A DNA stretch of 64,000 bases from Streptomyces neyagawaensis (GCF_023516595.1 NZ_JAMGBG010000001.1:496001-560000), one strand, 5' to 3'. Counted from the stretch's first letter, positions 16,807-24,421 are shown. A program made the numbers and translations. The notes: a model not told the origin generated them from the sequence alone.

Positions 16807-17916
16807 TCAGCCGTGGTCGCCGGGCTTGGCGTCGGCGAGGCCGGTGAGGGCCTGGTCGAACACCTCCCGCGCCCGTCGGAGGACCTGTTCGCGCCAGCGG
16901 GCGTCGTCGGCGGGGCAGAAGGCGTCCCGGATCAGCCGCTTGAGGTCGGAGCGGACGGCGTCAGCCGGCGTGTGGTGCCGGTGCAGCCATGTGTCGGCGC
17001 ACAGGGCCAGCAGCACCTCGGGGCCGGGCCGGGTGCCGAACTCCAGGGTGATCGCGGTCAGCCGACTGTCCGCGCCGATCCCGTCGGCCACCGCGGTCGC
17101 CGTGTTGCCGACGATGGGTGTGGAGGACGACGTGCCGTGCTCCGAGGCGGTGAGCGCGTCGCCGTACCAGCGGCGGGCCCGCTGGTGGGCGTCTGCGTCA
17201 CGGCCGCCGCGGAAGATGGGTTCGCCGACGCCTCGCTCGCCGAGCCCGGTGTGCAGGTCGATGTAGCCGATGTGGGCGGCGCCGGCGATCTGCTCGGCCA
17301 CCACCGTCTCGAACACCCGCCGGGACCAGGTCGGTGCGCTCCCGCCGTGGAAGAGGCCGTCGGGGTGGCGGTACTGACCGCGGGTCACGGCCTCCTGGAG
17401 GCGCCCCGGGCCGAGTTCGTCGCGCAGCGCGGTGAGGTTCGCGACCAGCTCGCCGGGGTCGAACGCGGCGGCGTCCGGCGGGATCAGCGTGCGGTGCACG
17501 GCGTCGTAGGCATCGTTGTGCGGCGGGGCATCGTGGTCGACGAAGTTCCGGTTGAGGTCGACGTTGTCCTCGTTGACCCGCCGCAGATAGGCGAAGCCGT
17601 ACGGGTTGAGGGCATGGACGAGCAGGACGCCGGTGGTGGGTCCGGCGGCGGCCTCGGCGAGGCCTTCGCGGAGCAGGATCCCGGTCTGGCAGGCCGAACC
17701 GCAGAAGCCCTCGATGCCGTGGGTCCCGGACACCGTCACCAGGAGCTTCACCGGATCGGGCGGACCCAGGTAGGCGGTGTCGACGGCGAGTTCGCCGCCG
17801 TCGGGCCCCCGGTGCCCGGGCAGGACGAAGGTCCTCAGCCGTGCGCCCGCCGCCTGCGCGGCGCCCAGGAAGTCCGCGCGTGCCCGGGAGTAGTCGTGCG
17901 GAAATGCGTCCGACAT
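16807..17916 (-). CDS. DUF2817 / M14-family zinc carboxypeptidase homologue
   Basis: The protein is 369 aa from the ATG at 17916 (MSDAFPHDYSRARADFLGAA). The M14 zinc site is visible as HGIE (H66, E69) in VTVSGTHGIEGFCGS and a second histidine in GYIDLHTGLGERG. RRVNEDNVDLNRNF is typical of the DUF2817 subgroup, and the general-base region is ITLEFGT. There is no signal peptide, so it acts in the cytoplasm. It would cleave a C-terminal residue or deacylate an amide. Terminators on both sides (16741-16787 and 18118-18148) make it a separate transcription unit. A role in maturation, turnover or self-protection in the cluster is inferred. Confidence 0.82.
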   Translation of the reverse strand: MSDAFPHDYSRARADFLGAAQAAGARLRTFVLPGHRGPDGGELAVDTAYLGPPDPVKLLVTVSGTHGIEGFCGSACQTGILLREGLAEAAAGPTTGVLLVHALNPYGFAYLRRVNEDNVDLNRNFVDHDAPPHNDAYDAVHRTLIPPDAAAFDPGELVANLTALRDELGPGRLQEAVTRGQYRHPDGLFHGGSAPTWSRRVFETVVAEQIAGAAHIGYIDLHTGLGERGVGEPIFRGGRDADAHQRARRWYGDALTASEHGTSSSTPIVGNTATAVADGIGADSRLTAITLEFGTRPGPEVLLALCADTWLHRHHTPADAVRSDLKRLIRDAFCPADDARWREQVLRRAREVFDQALTGLADAKPGDHG

Positions 17917-18117
17917 GGTGCCTCGCGATCGCTGGAGTGCCGGGTGGGATGGCGTACGGGTGACGTACGGCTGAGGTACGGCCGCCCGGGACCGCGCGCC
18001 GACGCGGCGGCGGCCGCACCGCCACGCGAACACGCGCCCGAAGCCGGCCGCACGAACGGACGTCCGACACCGGCGGCACGGACAGGCGCCCGACACCAGC
18101 GGCACGGGACGAGGGGC

Positions 18118-18148
18118 GGGCCCGGCGCCTTGTGAGGGCGCCGGGCCC
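18118..18148. terminator. terminator of the M29-like/peptide operon
   Basis: A 12-bp perfect GC stem (GGGCCCGGCGCC with its complement) and a 7-base loop lie 15 bases after the stop of the GNAT-like gene. The rest of 17917-18117 is GC-rich leader of the M14-like gene with repeated GTACGG. Confidence 0.8.
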
Positions 18149-18163
18149 GGTGGGCCGGGAGTG

Positions 18164-18928
18164 TCAGCGGCGGGCGGAGGGCGCCGGCAGCCCGAGGGCG
18201 GTGAGGATCGAGTCCGCCCCCGCCTGTGTCGGCACGTGCAGCAGGCACAGCACCCGGTCCCCCGGTCGCGTGTGCTCGGCGAAGTACCGGTTGGCGTCGG
18301 GTGCGTGGCTCAGGGGCCGCTCCCGGTACAGGTCGACCGGGCGGCCGATGCCGGGGACCACTCCCCGTGCGGGGTCGAAGGCGGCTCCGGGGGCGAGCGC
18401 CCCGGCCACCTCCGCCGCCAGGGCCGCCCCGCTGTCGTCCTTGCCCGCGAGATCCGGGTACATGGTGATGTCCGGGTGACCGCTGAACGCCGCCATCGCG
18501 CAGTGCACCACGGGGTTGTACGTCTTGAGCGCGATCACCTCGGGGAACGGGCGGCCCGCGGCCAGCAGCCGGTCGAAGTGCAGGGCCCAGCTCTCCTTGA
18601 AGACCGAGCCGTTGCGGTACGCGTCCCCCACGAACTGGATCATGATGTGCAGGCAGGGCCGCCCCGAGGGGATCTCCGCCCACCGCGAGGTGAGCAGCGC
18701 GACGACACGATCCCGCTCCCGGTCCACCCCGACGATCACATGATCGGCCTCGGTCAGCATGTCCCGCCGGAGCGTGAACAGCTGACGGGTGTGCAGGCCC
18801 GGCATGGCGAGGACCAGGCCGTCCACGATCCACTTCTCGGTCTCGGTCGGCAGCTCCCGGCCGGGCGGCAGGGCCAGCACCTCAACCCGCCGCCCTTCGG
18901 ACCGCCTACCGCGGTCGTCGTCGGCCAC
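18164..18928 (-). CDS. GNAT-like protein of unknown function
   Basis: The protein is about 254 aa from a GTG at 18928, eleven bases after the oxidase stop. The order HVIVGVDRERDRVVALLTSRW, CLHIMIQFV, RNGSVFKESWALHFDRLL and VIALKTYNPVVHCAMAAFSG resembles strands 2 to 4 and helices 3 to 4 of a GNAT acetyltransferase. The usual Q/R-x-x-G-x-G/A acetyl-CoA loop is not clear, so this may be an altered acyltransferase or a binding protein. The C-terminal third (DLYRERPLSHAPDANRYFAEHTRPGDRVLCLLHVPTQAG) has no domain I recognise. It is the last gene of the operon, before a terminator. Function not assigned. Confidence 0.7.
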   Translation of the reverse strand: MADDDRGRRSEGRRVEVLALPPGRELPTETEKWIVDGLVLAMPGLHTRQLFTLRRDMLTEADHVIVGVDRERDRVVALLTSRWAEIPSGRPCLHIMIQFVGDAYRNGSVFKESWALHFDRLLAAGRPFPEVIALKTYNPVVHCAMAAFSGHPDITMYPDLAGKDDSGAALAAEVAGALAPGAAFDPARGVVPGIGRPVDLYRERPLSHAPDANRYFAEHTRPGDRVLCLLHVPTQAGADSILTALGLPAPSARR

Positions 18929-18939
18929 CGCGGCCCCGC

Positions 18940-19668
18940 TCAGGCCTCGGCCGCGGTGGGCAGCGGTATCTGCGCGTCGCTCCTGCCGATCACGGTGAGC
19001 TGGTGCAGCTCCACGAAGTACAGCTTCCACAGCCAGTAGATGTGGTTGAGGTGCTCGACGACCTTCTGCTCCTCGGCGTCCGACGTGATCAGCGTGGACA
19101 GCACCCGCCACACGAAGTCGTCGTGGTCGTCGTCGAGGTCGGTGTTGACGTGGGCGCGGGCCCCCTTGACGTTGTCCTCGCCGAGGACCTCGCCCAGGTT
19201 GTCCAGCCACTCGGGCTGGGTGCGCGTGGTGACGTACTCCACGAAGTACACGCTGGTGATCAGCGCCAGCGGGCTGTCCTCGAACTCCATGCCGTACTGG
19301 AGGTATCCGGTCAGCAGTTTGGTGGAGAGCAGTGGTTCCGTGGAGTAGATCTGGTCCTTGGTGACGCCGACCTTGGCGAGGTCGGCGGCGAACAGCCGGT
19401 CGTGCAGCATCTCGTCGTCGGTGTAGTGCGCCCACGCCTTGGCCTGGACCGGGTCCACCTTGGTGAAGTACTTGATGGCCAGCGCGTCCACGGTCCGCTT
19501 GCGGCGCAGCCGCAGGATGGTCTCGATGTTGTGGCGCTTGTAGTAGTCGAGGTTCAGCTCGGAGGAGTTCTTCTGGTGCTGGGCGTACGGGACCGTCTCG
19601 TAGAAGTCCTTGATGAAGGTGTCGAGGATCGCGTCGACCTTCTTGCGCAGTTCGGGGTTGATCGTCAT
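18940..19668 (-). CDS. heme-oxygenase-like diiron oxidase (HDO) family protein
   Basis: The protein is 242 aa, mostly helical, from the ATG at 19668, which has AAGGAGG ten bases upstream; another ATG nine bases earlier is too close to that site. Candidate iron ligands follow HDO spacing: E86-x-x-H89 (DDEMLHDRLF), E144 (YFVEYVT), H173-x3-D177 (HVNTDLDDDH) and H182. Characterised relatives (UndA, BesC, SznF, CADD) use O2 and two irons for oxidative decarboxylation, C-C cleavage, N-oxygenation or self-modification. The last conserved histidine is displaced by two residues (DLDDDH rather than D-x-x-H). It sits 21 bases after the M29-like paralogue, in the same operon as the 18-residue peptide. 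Substrate unknown. Confidence 0.75.
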   Translation of the reverse strand: MTINPELRKKVDAILDTFIKDFYETVPYAQHQKNSSELNLDYYKRHNIETILRLRRKRTVDALAIKYFTKVDPVQAKAWAHYTDDEMLHDRLFAADLAKVGVTKDQIYSTEPLLSTKLLTGYLQYGMEFEDSPLALITSVYFVEYVTTRTQPEWLDNLGEVLGEDNVKGARAHVNTDLDDDHDDFVWRVLSTLITSDAEEQKVVEHLNHIYWLWKLYFVELHQLTVIGRSDAQIPLPTAAEA

Positions 19669-19689
19669 GGCGTGCATCCCTCCTTGGGG

Positions 19690-20778
19690 TCAGTGGCAGC
19701 CGCAGCTCGCGCTGGAGACGCGCTGCATCCGGCCGCGGCGTACCGCCTTGCGGGCGCCGAGGACGGCTGTTCCGTCCGCTGTCACCAGCGAGCTGCGGGG
19801 GCACAGGAAGGCCAGGGCGAAGCGCGTGGCCGGCGTGATCCCCAGCCCGAGGTTCACGACGCCGCCGGTGGCGCCGTACACCTCGTTGGGGCCGCAGTTC
19901 GCCGGGATGATCTCCGTGGTGGTGTTGATCCCGAAGCCGAGCTCCCAGATGACGCGATAGCGCGGGTCGTCGGTGAGGAGCTTCTCCAGCTCGACCGCGG
20001 CCGAGGTCGCGCCCGGTGTCCGGGGCGTGACGCCCTCGATGGTTCCGGCGGCGATGTGCAGCGTCACGGCGTGGGCGACGAGCGGGGAGAGGGCTTCGAA
20101 GAGTCGTCGCTGGTCGGCGCCGTCGGCCGGGTCCTCGTGGCGGTGGACGATCGGCCATCCGCGCAGGGTGAGGTCCCCGTTGAGTCCGAGCAGCCGGGCG
20201 TCCGGTTCGAACGTGGTGATCTCCGCGGCGGTGACGCTCAGCTTCCCCGGGGGGAAGATCTGCTGGTCGCCCGGTTCCAGGACGCCGGCCTGCTGGTTCC
20301 AGACACAGGCGCCGGCCGTGTGGTCGAACTCGGCCTCGGTGCCGGAGACGTCGTCGACGATCGTCAGCCGGTCGCTGTCGCCCACCAGGTCGAAGAACTC
20401 CTCGGCGACACGGGTCTGCCGGGCCACGTCGGTGCGGGCGGCGGTGCGCAGCAAGTAGCGGACGTGCTCGTCGGTGAGGGGCGTGGACCCGGCCGGCAGC
20501 ACGGCCAGCCTGCGTCCGCCGAGCTCCTCGGGTGTCGGCGAGTCGAGGAACCGCCCGGGACAGACCGCCAGCACATGCGCGTCCTCGGGAACGCTCGTCG
20601 CGATCAGCTCGCCGAGGCGGGTGCAGGGCGGAAGCGTCAGGCGCAGGACGCGGGAGCACCCGTCGCCCGGATTCAGGGAGATGGACTCGCCGCACTGCTC
20701 ACTCGTGATCAGACAGAAAGTCTCGGCCGACCCACCGAACTGACCGAAATCGCTTGTCGTGAGTTCCAGCGGTGGCAC
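19690..20778 (-). CDS. M29-like aminopeptidase homologue lacking metal ligands (probable pseudoenzyme)
   Basis: The protein is 362 aa from a GTG at 20778 with AGGAG seven bases upstream. It is a clear paralogue of the gene at 21045-22115: both share FCLIT, VWNQQAG, GDQQI-P-G, LRG-PI-H, RYR-(I/V)-WE-(I/L)-G and NEVYG. Against that paralogue four residues that would bind metal are changed: Glu of PSGE is K179 (PPGK), His of CLHFGLG is N309 (VVNLGLG), and the H-x-D pair is A321/A323 (FALAF). E279 remains. The tail ends in a cysteine/histidine motif SCGCH. Catalysis is unlikely; a partner or peptide-binding role is more plausible. Confidence 0.78.
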   Translation of the reverse strand: MPPLELTTSDFGQFGGSAETFCLITSEQCGESISLNPGDGCSRVLRLTLPPCTRLGELIATSVPEDAHVLAVCPGRFLDSPTPEELGGRRLAVLPAGSTPLTDEHVRYLLRTAARTDVARQTRVAEEFFDLVGDSDRLTIVDDVSGTEAEFDHTAGACVWNQQAGVLEPGDQQIFPPGKLSVTAAEITTFEPDARLLGLNGDLTLRGWPIVHRHEDPADGADQRRLFEALSPLVAHAVTLHIAAGTIEGVTPRTPGATSAAVELEKLLTDDPRYRVIWELGFGINTTTEIIPANCGPNEVYGATGGVVNLGLGITPATRFALAFLCPRSSLVTADGTAVLGARKAVRRGRMQRVSSASCGCH

Positions 20779-20878
20779 GGGCGCACTCCTAGAGAAGACA
20801 GGATCCCGGAAAGCCCGGAAAGGGTAGAACTCTCGGACTCCTGGAAAAGGCAGCAGTCCCGGAAAAGACAAGGGGAAC

Positions 20879-20913
20879 CCCGTGGCGGGGCATTGTGCCT
20901 GCCCCGCCACGGG
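20879..20913 (-). terminator. strong hairpin directly after the 18-residue peptide gene
   Basis: A perfect 13-bp GC stem (20879-20891 with 20901-20913) and a 9-base loop begin eight bases after the peptide stop. No U-run follows, so it may be a partial terminator or an RNA-end stabiliser. The arrangement would let the peptide be made in excess over the downstream genes. The remaining 20779-20878 holds only C-rich leader of the next gene with repeats of TTTTCC and TTTCCGGG. Confidence 0.75.
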
Positions 20914-20920
20914 TCGGTAC

Positions 20921-20977
20921 TCAGCCCAGGAGCGTGCCCAGGTAGTTGCGGTTCTTCTGCACCTTGATCTTCTTCAT
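20921..20977 (-). CDS. 18-residue peptide (putative precursor, scaffold or leader peptide)
   Basis: The gene encodes MKKIKVQKNRNYLGTLLG. The ATG at 20977 has a perfect AGGAGGTG seven bases upstream, one of the best ribosome sites in the window. It lies 67 bases after the M29-like gene and is followed at once by a strong hairpin. The first half is very basic (K2, K3, K5, K8, R10), and the second half is neutral with a single tyrosine and a Gly terminus, giving a leader/core-like division. Position between two M29-like proteins and upstream of a diiron oxidase suggests a substrate or carrier. A regulatory leader peptide acting with the hairpin is the main alternative. I know no described homologue. 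Confidence 0.7.
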   Translation of the reverse strand: MKKIKVQKNRNYLGTLLG

Positions 20978-21044
20978 GGCGAGTCACCTCCTGTTGGTTG
21001 TATTTCCTTGCGTACACCCCGCAGGGTCGAACGGTGGCGGTCCG

Positions 21045-22115
21045 CTACGCGGCGGACACGACCCGCTCGACGGTGGGGTGGTCCGGGTGGCCGATCACCG
21101 CGACGCCGTTACTGGTCAGCACGCGGGTGTCGGGCGAGATGATGTCCAGGTGGTACTGGGTGTACGGGGTGAGGCCGAGCCCGAAGTGCAGGCAGCCCTC
21201 CGTGCCTCCGTACACCTCGTTCATGGCGTGGTTGCCGGGCAGGATGTCGTGCGAGACGTTGAGGGCGTGGCCGATCTCCCACACGATCCGGTAGCGGGAG
21301 TCCACCGCGAACATCTGCTCCAGCATCGCCACGGCCGGCGCCGCCCCGGCGTCCAGCGCCTCCAGATGCCGGATCCTGCCGTCCTCGACGACCGCCTTGA
21401 TCGCGTTGTCGTGCATCGCCCAGAGCTGGGAGTGGATGCGTGCCTGGTCGCGCCGGGAGAAGGAGGGGGTGCCGTTGTGCAGGATCGGGTAGCCGCGCAG
21501 CGTGATCTCGCCCTCCAGCGGCAGCTTCAGGGCCTCGTCGAACTCCCTGATCTCGACCGGCAGGACGCTGATCTCACCGGACGGGACGATCTGCTGGTCG
21601 CCCCAGTCCAGCGGCCCGGCCTGCTGGTTCCACACCAGGCCCTCGCGCAGGTGGTCCAGGGTGGCGCGGGTGCCGTGCACGGGGTCGGCGTACACGAGGT
21701 GGTCCGCGTCCTCGGCGAGCTCGAAGAACGTGTCGCAGAACGCCGCCTGGTCGGCGGCCGACGTCCGTTCCATCACACCGAGGAAGTGCCGGATCTCGTC
21801 GAGCCCGGTGGGCGTGGAGTTGCACGCCATGCCCATGATCTTCCGCTGCCCCACCAGATCGGGGTCCGGTGACTCGAAGAACCTGTGCGGGGAGATCACC
21901 AGCACGTGCGCGGGTTCCGGGATCTTCTTCTCGAGAATTTCCTCGAAATTGTCCCCCGCGTCCAGCGTGATGGTCAGGTACTGCCGGTACTGTGCCGTCT
22001 CCTTGACTTCGATCCGATCAACCAGCTCAGAATTCGTGATCAGACAGAAAGTGCTTCCGATGGCTTCACCGAACTGGCTGAAGCGGCCGGGATCAATGGA
22101 TATCTGCGCGGACAC
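21045..22115 (-). CDS. M29-like (thermophilic metalloprotease/aminopeptidase) homologue with intact metal site
   Basis: The protein is 356 aa. The start is taken as the GTG at 22115 because GGGAGTGA precedes it and the N-terminus then aligns with its paralogue; ATGs at 22130 and 22160 are alternatives. It resembles M29 peptidases in the C-terminal half. Candidate metal ligands are E181 (PSGEIS), E280 (WEIGHALN), E300 (NEVYG), H310 (CLHFGLG), Y318 and the pair H322-x-D324 (YHLDII). The N-terminal half (FSQFGEAIGSTFCLIT) is not typical of M29. It is the first gene of the operon that continues with the 18-residue peptide. Peptidase or another metal-dependent activity such as the ring-opening dioxygenase NicX of the same fold are both possible. 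Confidence 0.75.
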   Translation of the reverse strand: MSAQISIDPGRFSQFGEAIGSTFCLITNSELVDRIEVKETAQYRQYLTITLDAGDNFEEILEKKIPEPAHVLVISPHRFFESPDPDLVGQRKIMGMACNSTPTGLDEIRHFLGVMERTSAADQAAFCDTFFELAEDADHLVYADPVHGTRATLDHLREGLVWNQQAGPLDWGDQQIVPSGEISVLPVEIREFDEALKLPLEGEITLRGYPILHNGTPSFSRRDQARIHSQLWAMHDNAIKAVVEDGRIRHLEALDAGAAPAVAMLEQMFAVDSRYRIVWEIGHALNVSHDILPGNHAMNEVYGGTEGCLHFGLGLTPYTQYHLDIISPDTRVLTSNGVAVIGHPDHPTVERVVSAA

Positions 22116-22188
22116 GATCACTCCCGTCATGACCTCTGCGTATTTCCTCGCCGTGGTCATTACTCTGGCGTGCCGCGGAGTTCTTCCG

Positions 22189-22210
22189 CCATAGGACGAT
22201 GGTCCCTGCG
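22189..22210 (-). promoter_or_regulatory. putative LuxR-regulator operator before the M29-like/peptide operon
   Basis: CCATAGGACG, centre AT, GGTCCCTGCG: the left half and the first six bases of the right half match the palindromes at 13741 and 13807. On the minus strand it lies 74 bases upstream of the GTG at 22115, and TAATGA about 26 bases downstream may be the -10 element. Confidence 0.55.
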
Positions 22211-22261
22211 CTTTTTCCGCCTCTAGTACTTCCGCCTGTGTCCGCAGGTGAGGGGGAATTC

Positions 22262-24421
22262 TCAGCCCGTAGTGGCGAGCACCAGGGGCAGGACCTGTCG
22301 GGCGCCCGCCCGGCGCAGCAGGCGGGCGGAGACGGCGAGGGTCCAGCCGGAGTCGACGAAGTCGTCCACCAGCAGCACGGGGCCCGAGGCCGAGCCGAGG
22401 GCACCGGCCAGTTCGTCGGGGACGGTGAGGGCGGCGGACAGGGCCTGGAGGTGCCGTGCGGAGTTGCTGCGGCGCGCCGTGTGCTCGCCGCCCTGCCCGG
22501 TGTACGCGAGGCTGCCGAGGAAGGGCAGACGCCCGATGGCGGCGACGCGTTCGGCGAGTGTGGCGACGAGCTGGGGGCGCCGCAGGGAGGGCATGGCGAC
22601 GACTCCGACGGGCCGGGCGACGGAGCCGGGACCGTCGGACGCCCAGCCTTCCGGGGAGCGGGCCCAGTCGGCGAGGACCGTCACCACGGCCTTGAGGACA
22701 TCGTCGGGTACGGGTCCGTCGGGGGCGTTCTCGGCCAGCAGCGGGCGCAGCCGGTTGCCCCACCCGATGTCCGAGAGCCGCCCGAGGGCACGCCCGGTGG
22801 AGCACTGCTCGGCGGCCGGGATACGGCCCTTGAGGTCGACGCCGAGGACGGGCATCCCCGTCGGCCACATCTTGCGCGGCTCGACCTCCACCCCGGGGCG
22901 GGCCAGTTCCTGTGTCGCGCTGGTCAGCGTGTCCGTGGAGACGGAGGAGTCGGCCCAGGCTCCCGCGCAGTTGTCGCACCGGCCGCAGGGGGCGGCGCCC
23001 TCGTCGTCGAGCTGGTGGCGCAGGAACTCCATCCGGCACCCTGACGTGCTCACGTAGTCGCGCATGGCCTGCTGCTCGGCCGCCCGCTGCTTGGCGACCC
23101 ACGCGTACCGCTCGGCGTCGTAGTACCAGGGCTCGCCGGTGGAGATCCAGCCACCCTTGACCCGCTTCACCGCCCCGTCCACGTCGAGCACCTTCAGCAT
23201 GGTCTCCAGCCGGGTGCGCCGGAGGTCCACGGACGTCTCCAGGGCCGGCACCGACAGCGGCCGCCCCGCTTCGGCGAGGGCCGTGAGGGTCTGCCGGACC
23301 TGTACCTCGGGCGGGAAGGCGGTGTCGGCGAAGTAGCGCCAGATGGCCTCGTCCTCCTTGCCCGGCAGCAGCAGCACATCGGCGTGCGCCACACCGCGCC
23401 CCGCGCGCCCCACCTGCTGGTAGTAGGCGATCGGCGAGGACGGCGAACCCAGATGGACCACGAACCCCAGGTCCGGCTTGTCGAAGCCCATGCCGAGGGC
23501 CGAGGTCGCGACCAGCGCCTTCACCCGGTTCTCCTGGAGGTCGGCCTCGGCCTGGAGCCGGTCGGCGTTCTCCGTGCGCCCCGTGTAGGACGCCACGTCG
23601 AAGCCGCGCTGCCGCAGGAAGGCGGTGGCCTCCTCGGCGGCGGCCACCGTGAGGGCGTAGATGATCCCGGAGCCCGGCAGCTCCTGGAGGTGCTCCGCCA
23701 GCCAGGCCAGCCGGTGGGCCGCGTCGGGCAGGCGTACGACCCCGAGGCGGAGGCTCTCCCGCTCCAGCGGGCCGCGCAGCACCAGGGCCTCGCCGCCGCC
23801 GGTGCCCAGCTGCTCGGCCACGTCGGCCGTCACCCGTGCGTTCGCGGTGGCCGTGGTGGCGAGCACCGGTACGCCGGGGCGGAGTTCGGCCAGCATCGCC
23901 CTCAACCGGCGGTAGTCGGGCCGGAAGTCGTGTCCCCAGTCGGAGATGCAGTGCGCCTCGTCGACCACCAGCAGACCGGTGGTGGCCGCGAGCCGGGGCA
24001 GCACATGCTCGCGGAAGTCCACGGAGTTGAGGCGCTCGGGGCTGACGAGGAGGACGTCGGCCTCGCCACGCTCGACCTCTCCGTAGACGGTCTCCCACTC
24101 CTCCGGGTTGGCCGAGTTGATGGTCCGCGCCTGGATGCCGGCGCGCGCCGCCGACTCGACCTGGTTGCGCATCAGAGCCAGCAGGGGCGAGACGATCACC
24201 GTCGGACCGGACCCGCGACGGCGCAGCAGGGCGGTGGCGACGAAGTACACCGCCGACTTGCCCCAGCCGGTGCGCTGCACCACCAGGGCGCGCCGGCGCT
24301 CCTCCACGAGGGCCGCCACCGCCTGCCACTGGTCCTCCCGGAGCGTCGCCGACCCCGTGGGGTCGCCGACGAGCTCGGCGAGGATGGCGTCGGCTTCGGC
24401 ACGGAGCTTCACGGTGTCCAT
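22262..24421 (-). CDS. recQ: RecQ-family ATP-dependent DNA helicase with C-terminal phosphoribosyltransferase-like domain
   Basis: The protein is 719 aa from the ATG at 24421. Helicase motifs in order: REDQWQAV (Q-loop), RTGWGKSAVYF (Walker A), VSPLLALMRNQV, VDEAHCISDWGHDFRPDYRRL (DEAH), ATTATA, GIIYALTVAAAEE, ALGMGFDKPDLGFVVHLGSPSSPIAYYQQVGRAGRG, then a zinc cysteine set ending CGRCDNC. After about residue 600 comes a phosphoribosyltransferase-like domain with the PRPP-type motif VLLVDDFVDSGWTLAVSARLL. It unwinds DNA 3'-5' during repair. The fusion is found in actinobacteria; the role of the extra domain is not known. It marks the right edge of the accessory cluster. Confidence 0.93.
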   Translation of the reverse strand: MDTVKLRAEADAILAELVGDPTGSATLREDQWQAVAALVEERRRALVVQRTGWGKSAVYFVATALLRRRGSGPTVIVSPLLALMRNQVESAARAGIQARTINSANPEEWETVYGEVERGEADVLLVSPERLNSVDFREHVLPRLAATTGLLVVDEAHCISDWGHDFRPDYRRLRAMLAELRPGVPVLATTATANARVTADVAEQLGTGGGEALVLRGPLERESLRLGVVRLPDAAHRLAWLAEHLQELPGSGIIYALTVAAAEEATAFLRQRGFDVASYTGRTENADRLQAEADLQENRVKALVATSALGMGFDKPDLGFVVHLGSPSSPIAYYQQVGRAGRGVAHADVLLLPGKEDEAIWRYFADTAFPPEVQVRQTLTALAEAGRPLSVPALETSVDLRRTRLETMLKVLDVDGAVKRVKGGWISTGEPWYYDAERYAWVAKQRAAEQQAMRDYVSTSGCRMEFLRHQLDDEGAAPCGRCDNCAGAWADSSVSTDTLTSATQELARPGVEVEPRKMWPTGMPVLGVDLKGRIPAAEQCSTGRALGRLSDIGWGNRLRPLLAENAPDGPVPDDVLKAVVTVLADWARSPEGWASDGPGSVARPVGVVAMPSLRRPQLVATLAERVAAIGRLPFLGSLAYTGQGGEHTARRSNSARHLQALSAALTVPDELAGALGSASGPVLLVDDFVDSGWTLAVSARLLRRAGARQVLPLVLATTG

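Noticed and set aside
6638..22210. Phosphonate cluster (iron ADH, aldehyde dehydrogenase, ATP-grasp)
   Set aside because: No PEP mutase or phosphonopyruvate decarboxylase is present and the ADH follows the hydroxyacid-oxoacid transhydrogenase type.
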